DNA of 64,000 nt from Tethya wilhelma. Its lineage: Eukaryota > Porifera > Demospongiae > Tethyida > Tethyidae. The position numbers and the translations under genes are program-made. Below the pieces are notes generated by a model that made no database searches, was not told the DNA's origin, and saw nothing but the letters and a program-made list of their open reading frames with translations. This document shows, piece after piece, positions 45,401 to 62,013 of this stretch (within the stretch, counting starts at the first letter, position 1; every line of letters begins with the position of its first letter). The DNA lies in the NCBI GenBank assembly GCA_964030475.1, contig CAXIPT010000002.1, positions 4,753,087 to 4,817,086 of the forward strand, given 5' to 3'.

Positions 45401-45504
45401 AGATGGACTCTCCTCCTCCATCCTGGAAAGCTGTGGTTGAAGCCATCGAAAGTTTAGGCACTGAAGCAACTCTTGCTAGAGAACTCCGACAAAAATACAT
45501 ATAG
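42444..45504 (+). CDS. Gene E: Kelch, coiled coil, ZU5 and Death domain protein
   Basis: Six exons keep one frame for 802 aa: 42444-42458, 42804-43797, 43851-44063, 44175-44725, 44799-44954, 45025-45504. Residues ~15-336 are a divergent Kelch propeller in a single exon (LYVAGTSKD, LVTIGGLKS, LFVVGGYEE, CYVVGGDSA). Residues ~337-400 are coiled coil. Then comes a ZU5-like domain (YGLTLHFPDGCLP, ASLAGQYEFP) and a C-terminal Death domain (WENIGTLLGVDVREMATVKA, LWLEMDSPPPSW). ZU5 onward is nearly identical to gene A, whereas the Kelch part is only distantly similar and the kinase exon is absent. The intron separating the Death domain in gene A is missing here. It converges on the chondroitin synthase gene, 146 bp away. 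The tiny 5-codon first exon is the weakest call. Probable cytoplasmic adaptor (inference). Confidence 0.8.
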
Positions 45505-45650
45505 TTTGTTCTTTGTTTATGCACTTCTTATAATTATATAATGGCTATATATAATCTTATCAATTTTGTAAGTTTTATTTTTTGGTTGTTGTTTGAATAA
45601 TAATAATGAATAAAATTAAGATTACATCATCACTAAATAATACCATTACA

Positions 45651-47614
45651 TCATACCTTATCTAACATGTCGTGACTAACTAACAATGCCCCTAGTATCT
45701 TCTTGCTGCCAATGGCGTCTGCCCGGGAGTTCATACAAGCAAGATAAGTGTTCCCCGATAACCCATGACAAGTCCGAGGTTTATAATATCGTCGTAAGTA
45801 AGGTTCTAACGCCCTCATCACATAAATATTTGAAGACAGCACCTTATCGACAAATCTTACATCATCATTTAGATGGGGTTTCCCCCCACTTTCAAATCCT
45901 CCAATGGCGTCAAAATCATACTTGTATATCGAAGCCACTTGATAATTGTACCTCAAAAAGAACCCAGTATCAGCCGATATGAGGGACTGTAAATCGTGCT
46001 GTGTGTACTTGCGAACCAGGTCTTGCTTGTAAAAAGTGAAGAGAATAGGAAAGTAAGCCTGTCTTCCTTGAATGGTGTTCATACGGCAGTGGGTCAGAAA
46101 TTCAGAAGTGAAGACGAAATTGTGATCGAGAAATACAACCAGATCGTCCGGTTTTAGCATACTCATTACGTAGCCATTCCCAGCCGAGTAGGAAAACTTT
46201 TGACCAATCAGATCGTGTGCGGTAATCGGTTGCCTAGGAAACAACGAAGAGAGCTGGGATATTTTCGCCCGGACGTTTTCATTCTCTCCAAAAAGCACCA
46301 CATGGAGGTGAGTGTTCATCTTTCCTCTCAAACAAACCTCTTCATAGTTGGTAAAGAAGTCGCTCAACACGGTGCTCTGACTGATACAGATCACAATGTG
46401 GACTGTGACCTGAAACAGTGACTCTGCCTCTTGATAGGTCACCATACCAGCTCCTTGGAAGGGGAGGAAAATATCTGCTGTGTATTCTATGGGGTCTGGT
46501 CTACTCTCGCGATGAACGGACATGTGGAGGAGATATTCGACACCAGAGGACTGGTCCGTGACTGTGAACCCGTCGTACAAATGGTAGGGAGGGACAAACG
46601 GTTGTAAAGATCCCTCTCTCTCATTCATGATCTCCAGGAGAACTTCCAGAGCTGAATTGATCCCAGTTTTGAGCGAGTCAGGTAGGCCTACAACAGGCTG
46701 GTGCTCGTAACTTAGAAACAGTCGTGTAGAATTAAAATGCTGCCAGGTAGCTAGCTCGTATCGTGTCTTTGGGTTTGAACCGATGTTAAACCATAGCCAT
46801 TTTCGTGAAGAAAAGTGACTCAAATTTTTCGGTAATAATGTTGTCATTTCACTAATAGCTCCCTGGATGACCGAAGCATGTTGGATGACTCTTTTCAGTT
46901 TCAGTTCCTGAGCGTACTGGTGCATACGGAACATCAGTTTGGGGTCTTTGAGGGGATGGAGGGTGATGGCCGTCTTGACGTGGTCATCAGAGTAAAGCTC
47001 GTCGGTCTTGAGGACTCCCCCGTAGTCCGTCCAGAAGATGATGGACATCTGGTGTGTGTGTGAGGGTGTGATGGTATGAGGGTGTGAGGGTATGAGGGTG
47101 TGTATGTGTGTGTTAGATTGATAAGATATCAATTTCTCCTACAGCTAGAAAAAAATTGCAACTGTTTCAAACAAAAGAAGTTATCGTAAGCATGCACCTT
47201 TACCACGCTGGTAAGCCTGCTAATTGCATTCCAATCATGTGACCACAATACAATACAATGGCATTAGATCACATGCTTCTTAGTTTATATGCTGACTCAG
47301 CAATGGTACCCCCCCTGAAATAAACCATGATTATATCATCATCATAGGGACACCCCCCACTCACCTCCCAAGCCCAGGTGCACTGGAGTCTCAACATCTT
47401 ACTGACACAACGACCGACTTCCACATCTTCATTGTAGCTGACCACCACAGACTGTGAGTGAATGTGTGTGTGTGTGTGTTTGCCATTGCCTAACAACCAA
47501 AGTTTTACCATACATGCAACTATAATGAGTGTGTGTGTGTGTGTGTGTGTGTGTTATTGCCTACCAACCAAAGAATTTACTATGCATTGAGTGCCCCCCA
47601 CTTAAAGATCGTGC

Positions 47615-47681
<67 letters not shown>

Positions 47682-48860
47682 ATGACTTCACTATCACAAC
47701 TTTACAAAATAGTGAAAAAATACTTGTAACTAAAAATGGACAGTGTTTATCTTAGGCAAGCTAAAAATGAAATTGATTAAGATAATAACAATAGTACAAC
47801 TATTTTCATCATAATACCATTTAGCGGGTGAATTTGGCAAGAATTAAATTTGGTGAATTGGCAAATTATTGTGCAACTTGCCAAATTAAAAATTGCCATA
47901 CAGTTTTATAAGCACGCATTCACACACAAATAAATAATGCGTGCAAAATTAAATCATGCTAGCCAAATTTACCTACTACATGATATTACGAAAGTATTCA
48001 AACACACGAAGAAAGAACACACACACTCTTTGCTCACTCACCTCTAAACAAGTATCAAGATGCGGCGCCAACTTCCTCAGAGCACTCCGACTAAAAATCA
48101 CGCCCGGGCCTCCCATGCAATAGTGCTCATGTTTCTCCAACTTTATCCTAGCCCGGTCCTTTGGATTCCCGAAGCCCGGGCACCCCATGTAGATATCTTG
48201 GGCCGGGTTAATGGTCTCTAGGAGTTCTAAAAGTCGATCTGTCTTGACATAAACATCGTCGTCTGATCGCATAAAGAAGTCAAACTCGTCAATGTAATGG
48301 TCGTGCATGTACTTGAGCATCTTGTAGACCTTTCTCTGTGGGGGGTACTGTGTGTCGTTGATCCCGGGCAGGGTGATGATGGGAAGATGGAGACTTGTGT
48401 CGTCAGGTTTCGAAGAAAAAAAGTACAAATTTGACAACTCTTTTCCCCACGTCTTGTAAATCCCCAGTGCTCGTGTGCTGAGGTACTTTTGAGCGGTAAC
48501 CACGCCCACAAATAACAGCTTCCGCGAGGCAAACTCACGAGACAACTTGCGATATCGTTTGCCCGTATCTCCCGGTGAAAGAACTGTCTTTTCCCACGTC
48601 AATTTTGACTTGTTATGACTAAAAACGTCCAAAGGTTCACTGGGCACACCCTGCGATCTATTCTCTGTGATGGTTTTCAAGATATCATTTGTATGAATAC
48701 GAAATTTAGATTTGGCGAAATTTTGATCTGCATTGTCACAGTCTGAAGACAGCGCTAACGCCATGGGGTCGTTCAACTGAAGCCACATGAGTGGAGACAG
48801 GAGAAGTCCAATCATCACTCCGAGTAGGAGTATCAGAAGTGTTCTAACTTTGGGTACCAT
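45651..48860 (-). CDS. CHSY: Chondroitin sulfate synthase-like glycosyltransferase
   Basis: Three exons (48860-48042, 47451-47365, 47048-45651) give 767 aa, close to animal chondroitin synthases. Residues ~7-28 (LLILLLGVMIGLLL) form a Golgi signal anchor, so type II topology. The beta-3 glucuronyltransferase half has the metal-binding RSDDDVYV, then MGGPGVIFS, then EDVEVGRC. Family members alternate GlcUA and GalNAc to build chondroitin chains in the Golgi. In the second half the expected DxD is replaced: FLDHNFVFTSEF where human CHSY1 has a DVD. The GalNAc-transferase half may therefore be inactive and the protein may act like a polymerizing factor or with a partner. I cannot tell which vertebrate paralogue is closest. 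Fragments of it lie at 519-605, 4150-4246 and 36728-37757. Confidence 0.9.
47461..47680. repeat. TG and GA microsatellites in the chondroitin synthase intron
   Basis: TG runs at about 47464-47480 and 47528-47554 are followed by a GA run at about 47618-47677, within intron 1 of the minus-strand gene. Confidence 0.9.
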
Positions 48861-49733
48861 GACGGTTTAAATTAGTTTATATAATGGTGGGGTTGCTTTT
48901 GTGGAAAAGAGAGAAAAAAATCTATTGTGTGTGTGTGTGTGTTAATAAATGTAATATATATGAGTCAGTGAAAACAAAATCTATTGTATGTGTGCGTGCA
49001 ATAGTCTCACAGTTTCTACTATTAATTTCTATTAATGATGTAATATGCAATATGTAATATGAGTCAGTGAACTACTCTATGCTGTGTGTGTGTGTGTGGG
49101 ATTGTATAGCATAGAATTTCTGGCTTGGTGAAAAATATTGCCTGCCACACCTTTTTTGCTGAACCTGAGGTCAAACCACCAACACAACCCACACACACAC
49201 ACACAGACCTACACAGACCTACACTCATGAATTTTTGAAGTATACTCAACACGCATCTCTGCACAGAGTATATGGTGACTTTTAAACACACACTCGACTC
49301 AGAAACAGTGCTAAAATCAATGTTTGGTCAACTACAGCTCTTGTAAACCCCGCCCCCAACAGTTCTCGGTTATTACGACAATTTGCTCACCTTCTAAGAG
49401 GCTTCAAGCCTTGAAAAGTTGGGCAGAGGATAACCAGCCGTCAGTCGAGTGCGATACGACCATTTGAAACAATATAGACCTATCTTTGGCACACCTGTTG
49501 GAAAACTTGATACTCGAAACGTGCACTCATTATAAATTTATGAATTGAAAAATTACACAAATTTCGCTTAATTAGATCAACAAGAAAGCGCGCCAAATGA
49601 CCATGCAATTATAATGCCATGCGGTTACACAACACCCCACCCAGCGCATACCAAAGTGGCAAAATCATCAACAGTAAAACCATTTTCATGGACACAAACA
49701 TCACACACATTATCGATCAGAAAACAGTTCAGT
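48861..49733. other. Intergenic between chondroitin synthase and DBF4
   Basis: It must contain the chondroitin synthase promoter and the DBF4 3' flank. It has several short TG/CA runs and one GC-box-like 'ccccgccccc' (49349-49358). No further gene was seen. Confidence 0.5.
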
Positions 49734-52700
49734 TCAGCTCCTTGGTGAGCTACCTCGGCTGCTGCTGCCAGCTGAAGCCAGTCTTTCTGATCTTCTTCGT
49801 GGACTTGACTTAGGAGAAGCCTTCTTTCTCTTTGCAGGTGGGCTGTCCTGCCCCTGTGAGCTGTCAGACTCTCTCCTCCATCTCTTCTGAGTGGCTCTTG
49901 ACATCAATTTCATTGCAATGTCGTCCAAACTTGGACGGCTTTTCGCAGATCTCCGTACATGATTCTGAGATACAAAGTCAGGGATGGCTTTGCGAACAGC
50001 TTCAGAAGAGAAGCCAAGGAAACAGCTGCCTGTATCACTGCTGGAGGGGTCAAATGGAGTACGACAGTTTGAACAATGTTGACCAGTCAGTGGAGATTCG
50101 CTGGAAGCACCAGACGAAGATAATGATGGTCGATTAGAGGGGACAACCCCCTGGAGACTGATTTCAGGGGTGATGCCACTCCCACCATTGTCACCATGGC
50201 AACACAGGTTGTTGGGTGTGCCAACCACACCCCTTCTCTTGTAGAGATCGCTCAGCTTGAACGAGACGACCAGAGAGTCTGAATCTGGAGGTAAGAATAT
50301 TGTGACACCTTCGCTTTTCACGGTGAGTTTCTTAGCTCCCTCTTTCTCTCTCAGTCGAGGACTCCTGCGTATATTAGAGGGACTTTCCCCGGTGACATCA
50401 TTCAGTAGTGTCTGCAGATCGGCTAGCAATTGGCCCCGCCTAGTGGGAGGAGTTTTAGCAAGGTGGTCGACAGTTAGTCTGTGATGGTAGATACAATCTA
50501 GGACGCTGGTGATATTGCATAGAGGGGAGGACTGGACACAGCAAGCTGATGAATGATCTTTTTGTGGAGTTTCTGGAACCAAATCACCAATATCCAACTT
50601 CTTCGGTGAAGCATGACAGACAGCATTTCGTCTCGGCCTCTTAGAAATGGGCGTGTCCTCACTCTCACTAAAGCCACGCCTCCTCTTCACCCCGCTACGA
50701 AGATCTTGACCCCTCGATGGCGAAGGGGTAGAGAAACCAGGCGTGTAATCCTTGGGGACCTTAACCGACCTTTGCACAGGTGAGGCAGCCAACTTGTTGG
50801 TCTCTAGAACTGGCTTGATGCACAACTCTCCCTGCCTAGGAGAACTGAAGGAGCCTTGAGAGATGGTGATTCTCTTGGAGGGTCGCGGACTTCTGGGCAC
50901 AGAGTCTGGCTGTCTTCGAGGAGAGCTCCTGGTTGACTTGCGAAGGGGAGTGAGGCGTTTGGGAGAGAATCTACGAGGAGATTTTTGACCGTTGGCACGT
51001 AAGGGAGAACTGGGAGGAGTTACCAACACCACAAGATCCAACGAGGCATCACACTCCTTAGCAGGAGACCTAGAGTAGAGGTAATATAGAACATAATATG
51101 GTGTAAAATTTAATGTTAATTACAAATTTCACTGGATAAGCTGGTGAAATTTACTAGTATAGCCTTTGCTTTCCAATCATAATGCTTTAGACAAGAAATC
51201 AGTGGGGAAAAAATGACATGAATTTTTTACTCGCAAGCCTCTCTTTAAGATGGCGTATTATTAAAAATTGAGATGAAATTATCAGCGCTATAATAATAGT
51301 TGCTTACATTTTCTTATCTCTCTTTGCCTTCAGCAAGGCAATGAAGTCTCTGAAGTTGGTCCCTTGAGCTATGACAGAGTCCAGAGAAGAGAAGTTATCG
51401 GGGTTAGAGGCATACTCCTGGTGCTTAGCAGATCTCAGATGCTGAAGGACAAACACACATTCAATATAACTTCAACTTAAAGAATGAGTATAATAATTAT
51501 AGGCAGAAAATGAAGGAACAATATTATAGCAGGCCATTTTTAGCAAAAGATGTTGACAAAATTTAAATTTGGCGATCAAAATAATAGAATTCTTGTTTAA
51601 AAGTAATATTTTCCTGCTATACGTACAATATTATCTTAGCCATTATGTGGCGTGAACAATTTTCTCTAAGTATAATATATCTACGTGAAGACTTGACTCA
51701 CCATCTCCAGATCTTCAAACCTGGTGGTGCAGCACTCGCAGTAGCCCGGTCTCTTCTCCTTGGTCAATGCCGTCGTCGTCCCTCTTGTTGCCATAGCAAC
51801 AGCACCCCCGGACTGGCCATGCCCACCATCACCATCCTTAACACCACCACGATGCCGGCCTACAGAATAGAGGAACAAAACAAAAAATCAATTAATAGTG
51901 GGAAAATCTTGGTTTCCAACAAAGTTGAAATCTCATCTAAAAAAAATGTCATGAATAACTATTTATAATATACAAGCTTCCTAGCTTCTACTTAGCCTCG
52001 TGACCAGGAACGAGGCTAGCTTCTACTTAGTTTTCTTACAAGTATGAATATAAAATCAATAACATTGCCATGAATAACTATTTATACAAACTTTCTAGTT
52101 TCTACTTACATGTAGGTTGTTTTTTACATTAAAAACAAGCATTTGACCTACTCTTATAAATGGTACACAGAAAAACAATATTATTTGTCTCACTCTGTCG
52201 TGGTTGGTCGTAGGGAGTGGATTTAGGAGAGCATTTCCTGTTTGGGAGGGGCCACTGCTTTGTCTCGTAAACCAGGGGACGGTAGAGACCAGACTGATCC
52301 TCAACCTTCAGGAAGGGAGCCTTCAGCTTGTAGACTTGAGGGAGAGTGAGAGGAGAAAGAAAGAGGGAAAGAGAGAGAAAAAGAGAGAAAAAGAGAGAGG
52401 AAGAGAGATAGAGGAAAATAAATAGATTTTGCAATAAAATTCAGACAGTCTTATATCTTTACAAACAATCCCAAACTTAAAGGAACCCTCCCAATGCCTG
52501 CTCAGGCAAGTACCGTATAGCTCCAAATTTTCGTGGTACAATATTTTCGTGAATTTCGTGATTTGACCGTATATCACGAAAATTTTCTCCACGAAAATTT
52601 AGAAAACCGTATATCGGCAATATAATTTCAGAGATCGTGATTCACGAAAAGCTCAAAGACAGACTTTTCACGAACTTTTTGAACCACGAAAATTTGGAGC

Positions 52701-54018
52701 TATACGGTATCTAATAAATTAGCAAAAGAGCAAGCCACTCAGATGCCTAGCCTCGAGAACTAGGACTGTATGGTAAATTCATGTACTTTGAAGCAATGAA
52801 AATGAGCAAAATTTCAATAGCTAGATGTCAAAGATTTTTCCAATGATTTTTTTAAAAATATAACTATGCATACATATTGGACACGCCCACCTTTCCCTTT
52901 CCCTCGTCCCTTCTCCCCCTTGCCCTCTGTCTTGGTCGGCAGAGGTTTGAGTCTCTTTAGCTCCTTCAAGATCTCAGCGAGAGAGACCACCTTGCAATTC
53001 CACGTCTTGGCTAACTCCACCAGGTCCACAGACTTCTTATTGCCTTGTTTCAACTTCTGCACAGGAAATAGCGTACGTGTGTGTGTGTGTGTTTGAGTTA
53101 GCGAGTGTGTGTACAAGTACAAGAAATCAATATACATACACACACACAAAAAGGATCGCTACCTATCTGAGTATACATACAGATCATATACGCATAGTGT
53201 AGGGAAAAAATTCAAGTGCCAGAAACTATTAAAGAAATGTCTTTAGCAACAGTCACTAGCTAAAAGTGGTAAAATTTTTTGTCCTCATCACAACTCACCG
53301 AAGCAGCCATGATCTTTGCGACCCTCGAATGCTGAGACAGTTCCTGTTGTTTTACGCCACTGCCACGCCCCTCACTCTCATTGCTCCCCGGACTCTCCAA
53401 GACGGGAGACAGGACACCGGACACGCCCCTGCTACCGTTGGTGCCGGGGGTACGGGGGGAGGGGGTCTGTTGGTCCGATTTCTTGTCTCCCTGGGGGCGA
53501 TTCGTGATGAGATATTTGACCCCTCGTTGAAAGAATTTTGCCACTTTGCCCCCTCGCTGAGTCAGCTCATGTTCTAGCTTATCGAGGTGCTTGTAGCCAG
53601 GGAGATCAAAGAAAAGAGTCTTTCCACGGAAGGCGTACAATTCACGATCGAAGTTGAGCTTACGTTTGCCACGAGAGGCAACAGATGTAGAAGAAGGAGG
53701 AGGAGACTGAGAGTTGGTCACTGAGTGTGTGTGTGTGTGTGAGTGTTTGCTCTGATAAATCTATACACTGAATGCTAGTCAATATTTGTCACATTATGTA
53801 TAAAAATTGTCAGGATTTTACACAAGGATATGTATCATAATTTCTAAAAATTATGGGTGGGCAATATCTGTACAAATTCTAGGCTAAAATTTGGCAGCTG
53901 CCTTCAAAATAGCACATTATCATAGAATTTTCTTTTCCCCCCATCACATTTGGCAGCTGCCTATACATTTTTTTCTCCCCATCTCACGTTTTGTCTGTCC
54001 TCCGCCTTTGCTCGACAT
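49734..54018 (-). CDS. DBF4: DBF4, regulatory subunit of CDC7 kinase
   Basis: Seven exons keep one frame for 795 aa: 54018-53988, 53720-53299, 53056-52891, 52334-52194, 51859-51702, 51441-51308, 51069-49734. DBF4 activates CDC7, which phosphorylates MCM to fire replication origins. All three family motifs are visible: motif N, a BRCT-like block (residues ~39-85, RGKTLFFDLPGYKHLDKLEH); motif M in exon 4 (KAPFLKVEDQSGLYRPLVYE); and motif C, a CCHH zinc finger split across exons 5 and 6 (YCECCTTRFEDLEM, then HLRSAKHQEYA). The long last exon (~445 aa) is low-complexity with many S/P/R-rich repeats (SPRR, SPRP), probably disordered and phosphorylated. It is longer than human DBF4 (about 670 aa) because of this tail. 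It is divergent from ATP5F1B. Confidence 0.92.
51993..52018. mobile_element. 26-bp minimal MULE-like element
   Basis: The element consists of only 'tagcctcgtgacc' plus 'aggaacgaggcta', i.e. two termini joined. The perfect 9-bp duplication 'gcttctact' flanks it (51984-51992 and 52019-52027). It lies in a DBF4 intron and is the shortest member of the family in the window. Confidence 0.85.
52513..52707. mobile_element. TA-flanked foldback MITE in a DBF4 intron
   Basis: The 195-bp element begins 'ccgtatagctccaaattttc' and ends with its inverse 'gaaaatttggagctatacgg'. It is flanked by TA on both sides. Inner words 'cgtgatttgacc' and 'gatcgtgattcacgaaaag' form further pairings. Same family as 58186-58376, in opposite orientation. 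Confidence 0.92.
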
Positions 54019-54429
54019 GTTGTCTTCTCGTTCAACACTTGCTGACAGTCAGAGTGAGATATGATGAGAGACAGAAGATAAATTCGTGGTAGATCAAATT
54101 GAATGATTAGGGAAACACCTTCCAGAACTAATTTACAGCTTGATAATCACAAAATCGTTCGATCTCGATGGATCGTAAGCGGACAAGCTAAGGTGCTACT
54201 CTCCTATTTATACCCAACAGCCAGAGCTAACCCTCTAGCTACGCTCACACAGGACGCCAACTATCAATCACTGTCAACCACGGTGCCAAAGTTCATCTTT
54301 GAAGTGACGCGGTTTTTTAGCGCCCAAAGAAAAACACGCCCATTTACCGTCCGCGAACTGAGCATGCGCAGCAGAGTGAACATGAAGATCACGTTTCTCT
54401 GAAAAGAAGGTGGTCGGGAAAATTAGAAA
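54019..54429. promoter_or_regulatory. Divergent DBF4/ATP5F1B promoter region
   Basis: The two start codons are 411 bp apart on opposite strands. Near the ATP5F1B side, 'tgagcatgcgca' (54359-54370) matches the NRF-1 palindrome (TGCGCATGCGCA) at 11 of 12 positions on one strand; NRF-1 controls many oxidative-phosphorylation genes in vertebrates. 'ttttttagcgccc' (54313-54325) resembles an E2F-type site, fitting a replication gene such as DBF4. A six-codon upstream ORF (54382-54402) precedes the ATP5F1B start if transcription begins before it. An open frame across 54103-54402 has no support as a gene. Confidence 0.5.
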
Positions 54430-58545
<4,116 letters not shown>

Positions 58546-58867
58546 AAGCAGCTTGCTCAGACTTTTAGCATTGTTGTATAAAACACTTTGTGATCCTTGT
58601 ATGTATGTATGCATAGAAAAGGGCCAATACTAAGACAGGCATGTATTGTATATAGTGAAGCATTAGGATTAAATTATATCTATTAATGTGGTGTATTTGT
58701 ATGTTGTTGATAACATGTTGAAAAGCAAACTAAAAAATTAATAGTGGAATCACGTTCCAGCGCTTGAAAGTTGGTAAGGGGTCGTCAGATTTACTTCATC
58801 AGTCCATAACTTTTGCGCGGAAAATTTGAAACCTTATCAGCTGCATTTATAAGTTGAAAAAAAAATT

Positions 58868-60449
<1,582 letters not shown>

Positions 60450-60598
60450 TCACAACAGCATCGGGATTTAAACACAATGTCATTATAACTGTATATTTTA
60501 CGTGTACAAAGTTGTTTAGAGTATTAAAAAAAACTGTGAGAATTTGTTTGTGAAATGACATAATTATTATGTAATAATTATAGGGGAGGAGTCTGTTG

Positions 60599-61192
60599 TC
60601 ATGACGATGGTGTTACATCATTCTTTTTTGTCTTGTCGTCATTAGCGATGACCTCTCCGACCTTTCCTAGAAATCGAATACCCCACGTCTTCCAGCTCCA
60701 ATAGGTCTAATAATAATGATCACATGACGTCACATGACACACAATATATATCTTGAAACATCACATGACTGACACAGCTGGTCACATGATGAAGTCACAT
60801 GACACACAATAAATATAGGTATGCATCAGAGGAGGTACAACAAGAGTGTGCCTTAATTTGCTGAGCTGGCAAGTACATTAATTACATTCCAATCACGTAA
60901 CCGCAATACTTCACAATGAGAGTTGATCACATGAACCTACTTACCAGCTCAAAAAAAGACACACTCGTGTCATACCTCCTCTGAGAATGTATCAAGATCA
61001 CATGCACAGTCACATGACTCTCTATTGCTCACATAAGCCAGTACAGTGACGTTAGAAGCAGCTGCCATAGAATCATCCGTCACTTTCTCAACCTCTCCTC
61101 CGTACTTGTGGCCAACAGTCTTGGAGGTCTCCTGTCCTGTGCTTTTGATGACAGCCACTGCCGCCTTTTCAAGATCAGTGAAGACTGTAGCA

Positions 61193-61268
<76 letters not shown>

Positions 61269-61922
61269 CTTTTAACATATTAAAAGACCCAATGTTGTAA
61301 AGATATCCTTAAAACATAATAAGTTGTAAAGATATGTTAAATGCAATGTTTGAAAGACATGTTTAAAAGATGCAATGTTTACACATACACACACATTCTT
61401 TTTTCGTGAGCAATATAAAGAATAATTAAAATGAATGAATCAAGAAAAAAAAAACCCAAACCACCCGGTTACCTTTTATCCCAGATTTAGTAGCTCTCCA
61501 TGCCTCCACTGCATGAGGGTTAATGTCCATGTTCTTCACCGCCTGCAGATGATATGAGGGGGAAAGAAAATATGGGCCATAATATGTTGACTTCAAGTCT
61601 ATCGAACTAGACCTTGGCTCTATGACTTCTCCTACAAATGCAGTGCTAATTAGCTATTTGATTATTGATAAATTATACACCAAAAAATGCCACAATACTT
61701 GACAAGTTCTCTCTCAATTTCTTACATCAGATTCTTTGATAGTGTCCGCCACTCCCTTGCCGACTTTGACTGTGAGTTTAGCCAATGACATCATCAGGAA
61801 TTCACTCACACCCACTACTGCTCCCGTGGCTTTGCGGGTGTAATGGACCCCCTTCTGAACGCCCTCAGGCACTTCCGTGGGTTTTTCGTTGGGTTCTATC
61901 TTCTCACGAAGTTTATTAGCAC

Positions 61923-62013
<91 letters not shown>

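Noticed and set aside
54103..54402. 99-codon open frame between DBF4 and ATP5F1B
   Set aside because: It fills the shared promoter, has no recognisable motif, and overlaps the NRF-1-like and E2F-like sites; more likely chance.
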